Source of the DNA: an uncultured Lachnospiraceae bacterium
GTDB lineage: Bacteria > Bacillota > Clostridia > Lachnospirales > Lachnospiraceae
Length of the DNA stretch: 64,000 bases
Direction: 5' to 3'
Assembly (NCBI GenBank): GCA_934394565.1
Contig: CAKRQV010000011.1
Location: forward strand, 24,091-88,090
Part shown: positions 49,389-58,723 of the stretch, one piece after another
How positions within the stretch are numbered: position 1 is the first letter of the stretch
How the letters are laid out: each line of letters begins with the position of its first letter
Translations under genes and position numbers: made by a program
Notes under the pieces: generated by a model
Databases searched by the model: none
Seen by the model: only the letters and a program-made list of their open reading frames with translations
What the model was told of the DNA's origin: nothing

Positions 49389-51029
49389 TTAATCATCATT
49401 ACCTGTTTTATATTTTGGAACTTTCACTACCCAGTTTCCTTTTTCATCGATCAACCCCATCGACAGTCCACGTGTAACGGAAATCTTTCCATCGGCCAGT
49501 GTACCGAAGGACGAAGCTCCCTGCATCAGTATCGTACCGTCCGTGGTAAACAGATCTGCCCGCACATGCATTTGTTCTTTATCCAGATAATACTCTCCTG
49601 CCCAGAGACTGACATGTGCTGTATCCTTTCTGTCATACAGCGGCCGGATTGAAACATACTTTCCTTCCGGCAGCACCGGCTGCAGATTCATATCCAGCAG
49701 ACATTCTTCTGATCCGTCATCACTTATACAATCCACAACAATGGCATCCTCATAGAGCATCACATAACTCACATTAGCTATATTTTTCTCAGCAATGCAC
49801 GTTCCATGACGGTCTAATTTTTCCAGCCTGCCGTCCCGGACTGCTATAAAGGACAAAGAAGCTGTCTGCATTTTCTCCCCGTCGTACGCTGCTCTTGCCT
49901 CCATGATCCCGTACTCTCCGGACAGAGCTTCACCTGTTTTGGCATCATACAGCCGGTACAATAAGCTCCCATCACTCTGGTATGTACCACAGATTGCAAG
50001 CTCACCGTCGTAATACCGTGTCTCGCCCATCCAGAATACAGGTGTAAGATCACCGCCATCCCCGGCGGACGGATCATATATGCTGCCGTCACAGCTGACA
50101 TAGGGCTGTAGTATCATAGTATCGTCGATATAACTGCTCTCTACATTTTCGATTTTTCCAAGCTTCTTTCCTTCCGGAGAATAAAAGCTGAGACGATATA
50201 ACCCATTCTCCGGTTCTTCCGCCACAATATAATTCCAATACGACGAAAAGGTATACTCCCCCGCCAGTTCATCCTGCAATGCGGTAAAATCATATAGCAC
50301 ATTTCCCTGTGCATCAACAGTGAACGCAGATTTACCGTCCTCAGACTGCACAAATACAGAGGTATTGCTCACTTTATTCATGTACCAGACATGAGCTCTT
50401 TCTTCTCCCGTTTTCACATTCCAAAGTTTTCCATTATTATCTTCAACGTCTGCTGCCATGCTGAAATCCCTGTACTTCTGCATGCGTACCCAGTCACCGA
50501 TACAGTCCGTATACTGTATCTCCGTCCAGTCAGAGATCAGCTTTCCATCCGGGTCATACAGTCGGCTCATCATCTTTACATCGTAGTCCCATTCGCCAAG
50601 CTTTTTGTATGTCTTGTGGGATACCGCATAATACCTCGTTTCCTGCGTCAGCACATCCTGAATCCGGGATACATGGATATCCTTTTCACTCAAAAACTGT
50701 CCCGCACCATTCATCGTAAAGCTGGTCTCATCCGTTGTCCAGTATTCATATTCCTGTGCAGCGGTTTCCAGCTGTGCATGTGTCGGCGTACCATCCGAAT
50801 AGAAATCAAAGGGCTTTGCCGCCGTTTTCTCATCCGCTGCCACAGCAGACGCACTCTCCTGCTTAGCTGCATCCGTACCAAAGACTGTACTGTATGCAGG
50901 CAATGCCGAAGCACTGCCCGTGGCTGCATCTGAACTATCCCTTACTGTACCATCTGCTCCACACCCGGCAAGAACACCCGCCAACAGACATACCAGAGAT
51001 AAATGATAGATTTTATTTACTATATGCAA
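49389..51029 (-). CDS. large lipoprotein of unknown function (WG-repeat-like)
   Basis: 546 residues with a TTG start at 51029; GGGGGG lies 6 bases upstream, and MHIVNKIYHLSLVCLLAGVL then gives a signal peptide and lipobox LAGCG. The mature part is rich in short beta repeats of the form LYDPDGKLISDW, VDAQGNVLYDF, FYSPEGKKLGKI and GLIDEKGNWVVKV, resembling WG/beta-propeller repeats. It would sit on the outer face of the membrane. Its start overlaps the end of the broken SHOCT reading frame by 10 bases, which suggests old translational coupling. Co-transcribed with the PstS-like gene. Confidence 0.75.
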   Translation of the reverse strand: MHIVNKIYHLSLVCLLAGVLAGCGADGTVRDSSDAATGSASALPAYSTVFGTDAAKQESASAVAADEKTAAKPFDFYSDGTPTHAQLETAAQEYEYWTTDETSFTMNGAGQFLSEKDIHVSRIQDVLTQETRYYAVSHKTYKKLGEWDYDVKMMSRLYDPDGKLISDWTEIQYTDCIGDWVRMQKYRDFSMAADVEDNNGKLWNVKTGEERAHVWYMNKVSNTSVFVQSEDGKSAFTVDAQGNVLYDFTALQDELAGEYTFSSYWNYIVAEEPENGLYRLSFYSPEGKKLGKIENVESSYIDDTMILQPYVSCDGSIYDPSAGDGGDLTPVFWMGETRYYDGELAICGTYQSDGSLLYRLYDAKTGEALSGEYGIMEARAAYDGEKMQTASLSFIAVRDGRLEKLDRHGTCIAEKNIANVSYVMLYEDAIVVDCISDDGSEECLLDMNLQPVLPEGKYVSIRPLYDRKDTAHVSLWAGEYYLDKEQMHVRADLFTTDGTILMQGASSFGTLADGKISVTRGLSMGLIDEKGNWVVKVPKYKTGNDD

Positions 51030-51309
51030 AAAATCCCCCCTTTTTCTTTTTTCTTAGCCTCGAACTCTTCTTGTGACAAAATCCCATCATCTACAAGTTG
51101 TTTCAATTTACGAAGAATTTCTATCTTTACTCTTAGAGTCAAACTTTCTCGCATCTGTATACATATATTCATACGTTGCTAGTTCACCTATTTCTTGAAT
51201 TTTATAATTTATAACATCAATATCAACTTCGCGGGAAATTTTTTCTAAAGCAACTGCTTGATTTGACAATTCACTAACTTGCGTTTTAAGCTCTTCTACC
51301 GTTTTTCAT
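51020..51309 (-). pseudogene. broken DUF4230/SHOCT gene
   Basis: A good ribosome binding site (AAGGAAAGG) and ATG at 51307-51309 begin the frame, but it meets a stop after seven codons. One base less in the AAAAA run would give MKTVEELKTQVSELSNQAVA and continue through REVDIDVINYKIQEIGELATYEYMYTDAR, the start of a DUF4230 domain. That frame stops at about 51113. The C-terminal SHOCT motif (ILRKLKQLVDDGILSQEEFE AKKK) is in the third frame and ends at 51020. The central DUF4230 region is missing. So two frameshifts and one deletion are seen. Confidence 0.6.
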
Positions 51310-51560
51310 AATCCTTTCCTTTCGTCTTCTATAGTAGTGTTAAATATAAATAAAGTATATCATAATACACAACATATTTGTCGAAAATTATCTTTTTTTG
51401 TGTATTTTTACAACTTTTCTCAGATCACATAAATGACAGATATTTTTTTACACCTTCAAATTTGAATCATACTAGAAAAAAATAATTTAATGTTTCGCCC
51501 TCAATATCTTCAAAGCATATTATAGGCATCTCATTCTCATATTTTGCTCTTTTCACAGGA

Positions 51561-51588
51561 ATAATGTCATATATTTTAATTACATTAT
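51561..51588. promoter_or_regulatory. inverted repeat upstream of the AAA-ATPase promoter
   Basis: ATAATGT ... ACATTAT, perfect 7-bp arms with a 14-base spacer, just upstream of the -35. The gap 51310-51662 is very AT-rich and shows nothing more. Confidence 0.4.
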
Positions 51589-51599
51589 TCCGATATAAA

Positions 51600-51628
51600 T
51601 TGACTTTATTCCAAAAAACAGATATGCT
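51600..51628 (+). promoter_or_regulatory. promoter of the AAA-ATPase/PD-(D/E)XK gene
   Basis: TTGACT (51600-51605), 17 bases, TATGCT (51623-51628). Confidence 0.65.
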
Positions 51629-51662
51629 ATACATATTAAATAATGCTCGGAGGTGTCCCATT

Positions 51663-53522
51663 ATGTCTGAAATGTTTTCTGTAAAAGAAGCTGCCATGCG
51701 CTGGAAGCTAACGGAGCGTAGAGTTTCAAAGCTTTGTAAAGATGGCATGATCAAGGGAGCCATAAAACAGGGAAATCGTTGGATGATCCCGGTAGATACA
51801 CAAAAACCTGCAGACCGTCGATTCAAGACAGGTGCCTACTGCCAAAACGAATGTGCCCAGAAGCTCCCCCTGCCTATCGGTGTATCCAACTATCGTCTGG
51901 CTTCTTCAGAATACTACTATATAGACAAAACAATGATGATCAAAGACTTCATCGATGAACGCCCCATGGTGACACTGTTTACACGTCCTCGCCGTTTTGG
52001 CAAGACGCTCAATATGGATATGCTGCGCACATATTTTGAAAAAAGCATTGACGATACTTCCGTATACTTCCAGAATAAAAAAATCTGGGCCTGCGGACAG
52101 AAATATCAGAGCTATCAGGGCAAATACCCTGTGATTTTTTTGACATTCAAAGATGTGAAATTTGATTCCTGGGAAGAAACATTTGCAGCCATCCGGGACA
52201 TTTTTGCTAAAGAAACACGGCGTCACAGCGAATTACAAAACAGTAACAAATGCGATGAATACAGCAAAAGAATCTATAACAGACTGGCCAATGGTAACTG
52301 TAGTGAAGTAGAACTGGCGTCGGCACTGCTTGACCTGTCAGCCATGCTGCACAGGCATTATGACATTGCCCCCATTATCATTATTGATGAATACGATACA
52401 CCGATCCAGCAGGGATACATGAAAGGGTATTACAATAAGATCATACAGTTTATGCGTAATCTGTTTTCCGGCGGGTTCAAAGACAATCCGCATCTGTCCT
52501 TTGGTTTCCTTACCGGCATCCTGCGCGTCGCAAAGGAAAGTATCTTCAGCGGAATGAACAACCTGTCCATCAATTCTGTGCTGGATAACAAATACAGTGC
52601 GTATTTTGGCTTTACCACGGACGATGTTATGGAGATGGCCAAATATTATAATGCCGTTGACAAATACGATGAACTCTGTCAGTGGTACGATGGTTATCGC
52701 TTTGGCAAAACGGAAATTTTCAATCCATGGTCGGTTGTCAACTATTTCAGTAATGATTGCGAGCCAAGACCGTTCTGGGTATCTACCGGCAGCAACGACA
52801 TTATTGGGGAAATCCTGGCCGAGGCAGACGAAGAAATCTATAAACGCCTGACCTCACTGGTCAATGGCGAAGCATTTACCACGTTTATTGACACCGGTGT
52901 GATCTATCCGCAAATAAAAAACAGTCCTTCAACGATTTACAGCTTTCTATTGATGACCGGCTACCTGAAGGTACTGAAAACCTCGCCGTCCTTTAATGGC
53001 GATTTTATGTGCGAAGTTGCTTTACCCAACCGGGAGATTTCTCTCGTCTACAACAAAGAAATTTTACAACGGTTGGAAAATCTGATTCCGCAGTCTACAG
53101 CTATCTCCATACAGGAAGCTATTTTCTCCGGTGACAATATGCGGTTAAAGACACAGATTCAGACACTTTTGACCCAGTCCGTCAGTTCTTTTGATACTGC
53201 AGGAGAAAACTTTTACCATGGCTTTATGCTGGGGTTGTGTGCTTTGCTGGGCGGTGCTTTCGTCACCTCCAACCGCGAATCCGGCAATGGCCGCTATGAC
53301 ATTCAATTAAAGCCCACAAGAAAAGGGCTGCCCGGCATCCTGATTGAATTGAAAGCTGAGAAAAAGTGCAGTGATGAAAGGCTGAAAAAGCTGTCGGAAT
53401 CTGCTCTGCGCCAGATCAATGATAAAAAATATACTACTGAACTGACCCTTGCCGGAGTGAATACCATTTATAAATACGGTGTAGCTTTCAGCGGAAAAAG
53501 AGTTGAAGTAACAGTCGAATAA
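51663..53522 (+). CDS. AAA-ATPase with PD-(D/E)XK nuclease domain and N-terminal HTH
   Basis: 620 residues from the ATG at 51663 (GGAGGT upstream). Residues 4-43 are an excisionase/MerR-like helix-turn-helix (FSVKEAAMRWKLTERRVSKL). An AAA-ATPase-like domain follows: Walker A RPRRFGKT (108-115) and Walker B IIIIDEYDTP. The C-terminal PD-(D/E)XK motif is GRYDIQL ... GILIELKAEKK (Asp, Glu-x-Lys intact). These two-domain proteins occur in many copies in gut Firmicutes and Bacteroidetes with unknown roles. The HTH at the front is unusual in my experience. A 43-bp repeat begins at its stop codon. Confidence 0.85.
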   Translation: MSEMFSVKEAAMRWKLTERRVSKLCKDGMIKGAIKQGNRWMIPVDTQKPADRRFKTGAYCQNECAQKLPLPIGVSNYRLASSEYYYIDKTMMIKDFIDERPMVTLFTRPRRFGKTLNMDMLRTYFEKSIDDTSVYFQNKKIWACGQKYQSYQGKYPVIFLTFKDVKFDSWEETFAAIRDIFAKETRRHSELQNSNKCDEYSKRIYNRLANGNCSEVELASALLDLSAMLHRHYDIAPIIIIDEYDTPIQQGYMKGYYNKIIQFMRNLFSGGFKDNPHLSFGFLTGILRVAKESIFSGMNNLSINSVLDNKYSAYFGFTTDDVMEMAKYYNAVDKYDELCQWYDGYRFGKTEIFNPWSVVNYFSNDCEPRPFWVSTGSNDIIGEILAEADEEIYKRLTSLVNGEAFTTFIDTGVIYPQIKNSPSTIYSFLLMTGYLKVLKTSPSFNGDFMCEVALPNREISLVYNKEILQRLENLIPQSTAISIQEAIFSGDNMRLKTQIQTLLTQSVSSFDTAGENFYHGFMLGLCALLGGAFVTSNRESGNGRYDIQLKPTRKGLPGILIELKAEKKCSDERLKKLSESALRQINDKKYTTELTLAGVNTIYKYGVAFSGKRVEVTVE

Positions 53523-53560
53523 AAGAAACCTCCACTGGAGCTTTCTTTTATTTGCTAAGG
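53518..53560. repeat. 43-bp hairpin repeat, copy 2
   Basis: Begins in the last sense codon of the AAA-ATPase gene and supplies its TAA stop. Same sequence as 24185-24227 except four positions. The stem is AAAAGAAACCTCCA paired with GGAGCTTTCTTTT. Confidence 0.75.
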
Positions 53561-53568
53561 CAATAAAA

Positions 53569-53617
53569 GTGTGGGCACAGGGCAGTCCTCCATTTTCGGA
53601 CTGTCCTGTGCCCACAC
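53569..53617. terminator. long hairpin between convergent genes
   Basis: A 20-bp stem with one mismatch (GTGTGGGCACAGGGCAGTCC and its complement). On the minus strand it is followed by TTTTATT, so it can end malQ; it also closes the AAA-ATPase transcript. Confidence 0.8.
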
Positions 53618-53653
53618 AAATATCTTGCTTATTCAACGTCTTTATCAGACTTT

Positions 53654-55132
53654 TCACACCCGTGCATACAGCTGCATCACCCGATGCACTTTCTCCACCA
53701 GGGCATCCGAAAAAGCATCCTTCTCCATCCGCCATGTCCAGTTACCGCCCAATGTCGACGGATGATTGATCCGCGCTTCTTTGCCAAGTCCCAGATAATC
53801 CTGCATCGGGATCACGCAGAGATCTGCCACACTTCCAACAGCCAGACGGATAAAATCCCAGACCTTATGTTCTTTCGTATGATCCGCATTGTCCATATAT
53901 TCCTCTGCAAATGCATAATCCTCCTCTGACAGCTCATCCAGCCAGCCAAGCAGAGTCGTGTTATCGTGCGTTCCCGTATACACCACACAATGATGCGGAT
54001 ACAGATACGGAAGATAATTGCTCGCTTCCCTCGCATCAAAGGCAAACTGGATGATCTTCATCCCCGGATACCCGGAATCCGCCAGCATGTCCATAACCTC
54101 CTGCGTCAGATAGCCAAGATCTTCCGCAATGATCGGCTGCTGCCCCATCTTCGCATTTACGGTATCAAACAGCTTCATTCCCGGTCCCTTCTCCCAGTGA
54201 CCGTTTTCCGCTGTCGAATCACCATACGGAATCGCATAGTAAGACTCAAATCCCCGGAAATGATCGATCCGCACCACATCGTAGATTGTAAAACACTGTG
54301 AAAGCCGCGTCAGCCACCAGGCAAATCCCGTCTTTTCATGATACTCCCACCGGTACAGCGGATTTCCCCACAGCTGTCCCGTAGCCGAAAAAGCATCCGG
54401 TGGACACCCCGCCACCGCCGTCGGCACGCAATCCTCATCAAACGCAAACAGCTCCGGATTTGCCCACGCATCCGAACTGTCCAGAGACACATAGATCGGA
54501 ATATCCCCGATAATCTGTATCCCATTTTCATTCGCATACGTCTTTAAACTCATCCACTGCTTATGGAACATAAACTGCTGGAACTTATAAAAATCAACCT
54601 CCCGGGCCAAAAGAACCTTCTGCACACCCAGCGCCTTCTCATCCCGTATCTTCAGCTCCTGCTCCCATTCCGTCCAGCAGACCCCGCCTTTGGAATCCTT
54701 GATGGCCATAAACAGCGCATAATCCTCCAGCCAGTACGCATTCTCCTCCACAAAAGCATTGTAATCCTCATCCGGCACAAATCTTGCAAATGCCTTTTTT
54801 AAAATCACCGGTCTGTTTCTATACAGCCATGCATAATCAATCTCTCCAGCCGGAACCTCTGCACATACATCCGCACACTCCGCATCCGTCAAAAGTCCCT
54901 CAACCTTCAACGTCTCCAGATCAATAAAGTACGGATTCCCCGCAAACGTAGAAAATGCCTGATACGGCGAATCCCCATACCCCGTCGGTCCCAACGGTAA
55001 TATCTGCCAGTACGACTGTCCTGCAGCCACCAGCTTATCCACAAACTCCCGTGCCTCCTTAGAAAAACATCCAATCCCATACACCGAAGGCAACGAAAAC
55101 ACCGGCATCAAAATTCCCGCACTTCTCTTCAT
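53654..55132 (-). CDS. malQ: 4-alpha-glucanotransferase (amylomaltase)
   Basis: 492 residues from the ATG at 55132 (AGGAGGAG upstream), the usual GH77 length. It transfers alpha-1,4-glucan segments between maltodextrins in the cytoplasm. Family blocks: GILMPVFSLPSVYGIGCF, QILPLGPTGYGDSPYQ, catalytic Asp in VVRIDHFRGFESYYAIP, catalytic Glu in IIAEDLGYL, and VYTGTHDNTTLLGW. It is encoded downstream of a sugar ABC importer but separated from it by repeat element 3. Confidence 0.95.
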   Translation of the reverse strand: MKRSAGILMPVFSLPSVYGIGCFSKEAREFVDKLVAAGQSYWQILPLGPTGYGDSPYQAFSTFAGNPYFIDLETLKVEGLLTDAECADVCAEVPAGEIDYAWLYRNRPVILKKAFARFVPDEDYNAFVEENAYWLEDYALFMAIKDSKGGVCWTEWEQELKIRDEKALGVQKVLLAREVDFYKFQQFMFHKQWMSLKTYANENGIQIIGDIPIYVSLDSSDAWANPELFAFDEDCVPTAVAGCPPDAFSATGQLWGNPLYRWEYHEKTGFAWWLTRLSQCFTIYDVVRIDHFRGFESYYAIPYGDSTAENGHWEKGPGMKLFDTVNAKMGQQPIIAEDLGYLTQEVMDMLADSGYPGMKIIQFAFDAREASNYLPYLYPHHCVVYTGTHDNTTLLGWLDELSEEDYAFAEEYMDNADHTKEHKVWDFIRLAVGSVADLCVIPMQDYLGLGKEARINHPSTLGGNWTWRMEKDAFSDALVEKVHRVMQLYARV

Positions 55133-55218
55133 ACACACTCTCCTCCTGTTTCTCAATAATCTAAATTCATTCCACGTAAATACTTACCACAACGTTTCGT
55201 CCTAAACCTCTATAAACA

Positions 55219-55366
55219 GGTTTGCCGCCCTCCGCCATGCCGCACATATATATGTAAGAATCAAGCGACTTTGCCGAGTAAGAGTCCGAGACTACAGGCT
55301 CGGACCGACGGAGGCGGAGCGCAGATCTTACATATATATGTGCGGCATGGCGGAAGGCGGCAAACC
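55219..55366. repeat. conserved-head/private-arm inverted repeat element, copy 3
   Basis: A 41-bp inverted repeat (55219-55259 and 55326-55366, one mismatch) encloses a 66-base head (55260-55325) in the same orientation as copy 1. The right arm ends 8 bases before the stop of the upstream permease gene; the left arm begins 87 bases upstream of malQ. Confidence 0.92.
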
Positions 55367-55373
55367 GTCCGTC

Positions 55374-56216
55374 TTACCCTTTCACAGCACCAGCCACAAC
55401 ACCCTCTATGATGTATTTCTGGCAAAGCAGGTAGAACACAATAATCGGAATAATGGAGATTACAAGCACACCCATCATAGCCCCCATATCCACAGATCCA
55501 TAACCGCCCTTCAGATACTGTACCGCAATAGACAACGTCTTATACTTCTTCGTATTCAGCACCAGAGACGGCAACAGATAATCGTTCCAGATCCACATGG
55601 CCTGCAAAATCGAAACCGTAATACATGTTGGCTTCATGATCGGCATAACCACCTGGAAAAACGTCTGGATCGGCGTACAGCCATCGATCATTGCCGCTTC
55701 CTCAATCTCCAGCGGTATCGACTTGACAAATCCCGTAAACATAAAGACCGCCAGACCGGCGCCAAAGCCAAGATAAATAATAATAATACCCCACGGATTA
55801 TCCATATGCAGCATATTCGCGATCTTAGACAACGTATACATCTCCATCTGGAACGGTACAACCATAGCGATCAGACATGCCATGTAGATAACCTTTGTCG
55901 CTGCATTGCGGACACGCACCACATACCATGCCGTCATCGAACAGCACAGAATGATCACAGCCACAGACAGCACCGTAATAAATACCGTCCAGCCAAAGGC
56001 CGGGATCAGTCCCGTCTTCTTAATACCACGGACATAGTTTTCCAGTCCCACAAATGTCTTATTGTCCGGTAAAGCAAACGGTGCTTTACTGATATACGCT
56101 TTTTTCTTAAAAGAGTTGATCACAACCAGGATGATCGGATATACATACAGCACACTGACAATCGTAAAGATAACAGTCAGCAATGTATGATGTTTGCACA
56201 TTTTCTTTTTTTCCAT
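55374..56216 (-). CDS. sugar ABC transporter permease (MalG-like)
   Basis: 280 residues with six helices and the EAA loop EIEEAAMIDGCTPIQTFFQVVMPIMKPT. AWYVVRVRNAATKVIYMACLIAMVVPFQMEMYTL near the middle is typical of CUT1-family permeases for oligosaccharides. It starts at the base where the MalF-like gene ends. No ATPase is encoded here, so a shared MsmK-type ATPase is presumably used. Confidence 0.92.
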   Translation of the reverse strand: MEKKKMCKHHTLLTVIFTIVSVLYVYPIILVVINSFKKKAYISKAPFALPDNKTFVGLENYVRGIKKTGLIPAFGWTVFITVLSVAVIILCCSMTAWYVVRVRNAATKVIYMACLIAMVVPFQMEMYTLSKIANMLHMDNPWGIIIIYLGFGAGLAVFMFTGFVKSIPLEIEEAAMIDGCTPIQTFFQVVMPIMKPTCITVSILQAMWIWNDYLLPSLVLNTKKYKTLSIAVQYLKGGYGSVDMGAMMGVLVISIIPIIVFYLLCQKYIIEGVVAGAVKG

Positions 56217-57058
56217 TACTGCTGCACCTCCTTAGATGTACTGATACGGTTCTGTACGACAGCGATGATCGTTACAAGGACAAAAAACAGAACAGCTTTT
56301 GACTGTCCGACACCCTCGTAGCCGGTTCTGCCATAGAATGTATAGAAGATATTTAATGCCAGCATTTCTGACATCTTACTCGGCGCACCATTGGTCAGCG
56401 CCAGGTTCTGGTCAAACAGTTTGAAACCATTGGTCAGTGTCAGGAAAGAACAGATCGTGATCGATGGCATAACCATTGGCAGAATGACATTTTTCAGCAC
56501 CTGCGAGGAGGTTGCACCATCCATCTTGGCCGCCTCGATCAGCTCGCCCGGAATATTCTGGATACCTGCAATATAGATGACCATCATATAACCGACCTGC
56601 TGCCACAGAGTCAGGATAACCAGTCCCCAGAACCCATAGATGGCAGAATACGTCAGCGTACGGTCAAATATGGACAAAATACCATTCAGTAACAGCTGCC
56701 AGATATAACCAAGGATAATACCACCGATCAGGTTCGGCATGAAAAATACCGTACGGAATACATTTGTACCACGGAAGCCCTTCGTCAGAAGCATAGCCAC
56801 CGCAAAAGCCAGTACATTGATCAGAACGACCGTAACGATCGTAAATAATACAGTAAATACCAGAGAATGTGTAAAATCACTTTCCTCAAAAATCTTCACA
56901 TAATTGGCCAGGCCAATAAACTTCGCATCCGTTACCGTCGTGAATTTACAGAAAGATAAATAGACACCCAGTAAAAACGGGGCGATAAATCCAATCGTAA
57001 ATGCAATGATCGTCGGCAGGACAAATATCGGAAAATACCGCTTGATTGCTTTCTCCAT
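56216..57058 (-). CDS. sugar ABC transporter permease (MalF-like)
   Basis: 280 residues with six helices and the EAA loop ELIEAAKMDGATSSQVLKNVILPMVMPS. The partner of the MalG-like permease. It follows the solute-binding protein gene by 171 bases with a terminator-like hairpin between. Confidence 0.92.
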   Translation of the reverse strand: MEKAIKRYFPIFVLPTIIAFTIGFIAPFLLGVYLSFCKFTTVTDAKFIGLANYVKIFEESDFTHSLVFTVLFTIVTVVLINVLAFAVAMLLTKGFRGTNVFRTVFFMPNLIGGIILGYIWQLLLNGILSIFDRTLTYSAIYGFWGLVILTLWQQVGYMMVIYIAGIQNIPGELIEAAKMDGATSSQVLKNVILPMVMPSITICSFLTLTNGFKLFDQNLALTNGAPSKMSEMLALNIFYTFYGRTGYEGVGQSKAVLFFVLVTIIAVVQNRISTSKEVQQ

Positions 57059-57158
57059 AAACGTCTTCCTCTCTCATTTTTCTTTCATCCAGACGAATCC
57101 CGCAGATCAGTCTGTGATAGCGCTGTGCAAAGAAAACTTTTCTTTACATACTCCTGCG

Positions 57159-57196
57159 TAAAAAGGTGGCAGGCAGGAACACCTGCCCGCCACCTT
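57159..57196 (-). terminator. intercistronic attenuator between binding protein and permeases
   Basis: AAGGTGGC(A)GGCAGG-AACA-CCTGCC(C)GCCACCTT with a T-run on the minus strand. Partial read-through would give more binding protein than permease. Confidence 0.75.
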
Positions 57197-57229
57197 CGTT
57201 TGCATTCAAAAGTTGCTGTTTTGTTTCAT

Positions 57230-58654
57230 TTACTGTGCATTTGCTGCTGCGTACTCAGTAGCCCATCCATCTACGAAAGCAGTCTTGACTGCATCCCATG
57301 TACCTGTGCCCTGTGCATACTCAAGCAATGCGGAACCAACACCGTTTTTCCAGTTCTCACTCGGCATTGTGGTGAAGTTCCAGCTGACAGCTGTCTTGCC
57401 GGCTTTGGTGTACTCAGCATTTGCCTGTACCAGCGGATTTTCCGGAAGATAATCATCAAATGTAGTGAACGGTGTAACAAAGCCCATCTCCTGAGCCAGT
57501 GCCTCACGTCCTTCGTCACTCTCAACAACCCAAGCCATAAAGTCCAGTGTTGCCTGGATATCAGCCGGATCAGCCTTGGCGTTTACACACCAGTAGTTCT
57601 CAGAACCTGTGCACAGACCCTGATTTTCTTCACCAGGAGCTCCGATATAGATCGGCAGCATGCCAAGGTCTTCGTCTGCAACTTCATTATCTTTGATATC
57701 GTTGTATGCCCATGTACCATTCTGATAGAATACAGCCTCACCCAGAGCGAACTCAGAAGCAGCATCCTCACCAGTCTTGGAAGAGATCATGCTTGGCTCA
57801 CAGGTAGCATTGTTGATGTACAGATCCCAGATGTTTTTGTAGTTGTCAAGGTATGTACCCTCGATCGCATCTGTGAAAGTGATACCTTTGTCTTTGTATT
57901 CATAATAGATCGGCAGGTTTGCCAGATGTGTCTTAAATCTCCAGTCAGAGGAAGAATCCATACCTGCGGAAGTAAAGGCACCTTCTACACCAAGATCATC
58001 TTTGTTAGCCTGGATCTCTTCAGCTACTGTTTTCAGAGCGTCGAAGTTATTCAGCTGATCGATGGATTTGATGGTTGCATAATCTTTGCTGAAGTAATCG
58101 TTCAGGATCTTTTTATTATAAATGATACCGTAAGTCTCGATAACGTATGCGATGCCCTGTACTGCATCACCATCTTTCAGTGCGTAATCATCGCTGCTCA
58201 GATCACCGTATACCTTGCTGCCGGACAGATCATAGCAATAATCTTTCCATGTAGCCAGACCAACAGGACCGTTTACCTGGAACAGGGTCGGTGCATCGGA
58301 TTTGGCCATCTCAGCTTTCAGTGTGGACTCGTAAGTACCGCTGGCTGCAGTCTGGACATCCACCTGTACGCCTGTCTCTTCTGTATATTTGGCTGCCAGA
58401 TCTACCCACTGGTCTGCCTGCTCCGGTTTAAAGTTCAGGTAGTATACCTTTCCACCTTCTGCAGAAGCTGTCTCAGAACCAGCCTCACTTGCTGCCGGTG
58501 TCTCACTGGTTGCACTTGACTCTGTTGCAGCACTGCTGCCGGAAGCTGCTGCTGCACTTCCTTCTGCTGAAGAAGAACTGCCACAGCCGGCCAGTGTACC
58601 TGCTGCCATAACAGCTGCCATAGATACAGCCATAAAGCGTTTCATATTTCTCAT
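57230..58654 (-). CDS. sugar ABC transporter solute-binding lipoprotein
   Basis: 474 residues from the ATG at 58654 (AAGGAGG upstream). Signal peptide with lipobox GTLAGCGS, a Ser/Ala/Glu linker to about residue 60, then a family-1 solute-binding fold: KVYYLNFKPEQADQWVDLAAKYTEETGVQVDVQTAASGTYESTLKAEM. malQ in the neighbourhood suggests maltodextrin or another alpha-glucan oligosaccharide. First gene of the importer operon. Confidence 0.92.
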   Translation of the reverse strand: MRNMKRFMAVSMAAVMAAGTLAGCGSSSSAEGSAAAASGSSAATESSATSETPAASEAGSETASAEGGKVYYLNFKPEQADQWVDLAAKYTEETGVQVDVQTAASGTYESTLKAEMAKSDAPTLFQVNGPVGLATWKDYCYDLSGSKVYGDLSSDDYALKDGDAVQGIAYVIETYGIIYNKKILNDYFSKDYATIKSIDQLNNFDALKTVAEEIQANKDDLGVEGAFTSAGMDSSSDWRFKTHLANLPIYYEYKDKGITFTDAIEGTYLDNYKNIWDLYINNATCEPSMISSKTGEDAASEFALGEAVFYQNGTWAYNDIKDNEVADEDLGMLPIYIGAPGEENQGLCTGSENYWCVNAKADPADIQATLDFMAWVVESDEGREALAQEMGFVTPFTTFDDYLPENPLVQANAEYTKAGKTAVSWNFTTMPSENWKNGVGSALLEYAQGTGTWDAVKTAFVDGWATEYAAANAQ

Positions 58655-58723
58655 TTTCTTTTCCTCCTTATTTGTAGTGTACCCTTTTCTTGATGGTTTT
58701 ATTTTATAAGAAGGAAGAAAGTT

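Noticed and set aside
40158..55366. CRISPR array or tandem repeat
   Set aside because: The three elements are kilobases apart, are foldbacks rather than direct repeats with spacers, and no cas genes occur.
57125..58519. Open frame of 464 codons on the plus strand
   Set aside because: It lies antisense over the solute-binding protein gene, has no ribosome binding site, is Cys/Ile-rich and resembles no protein.
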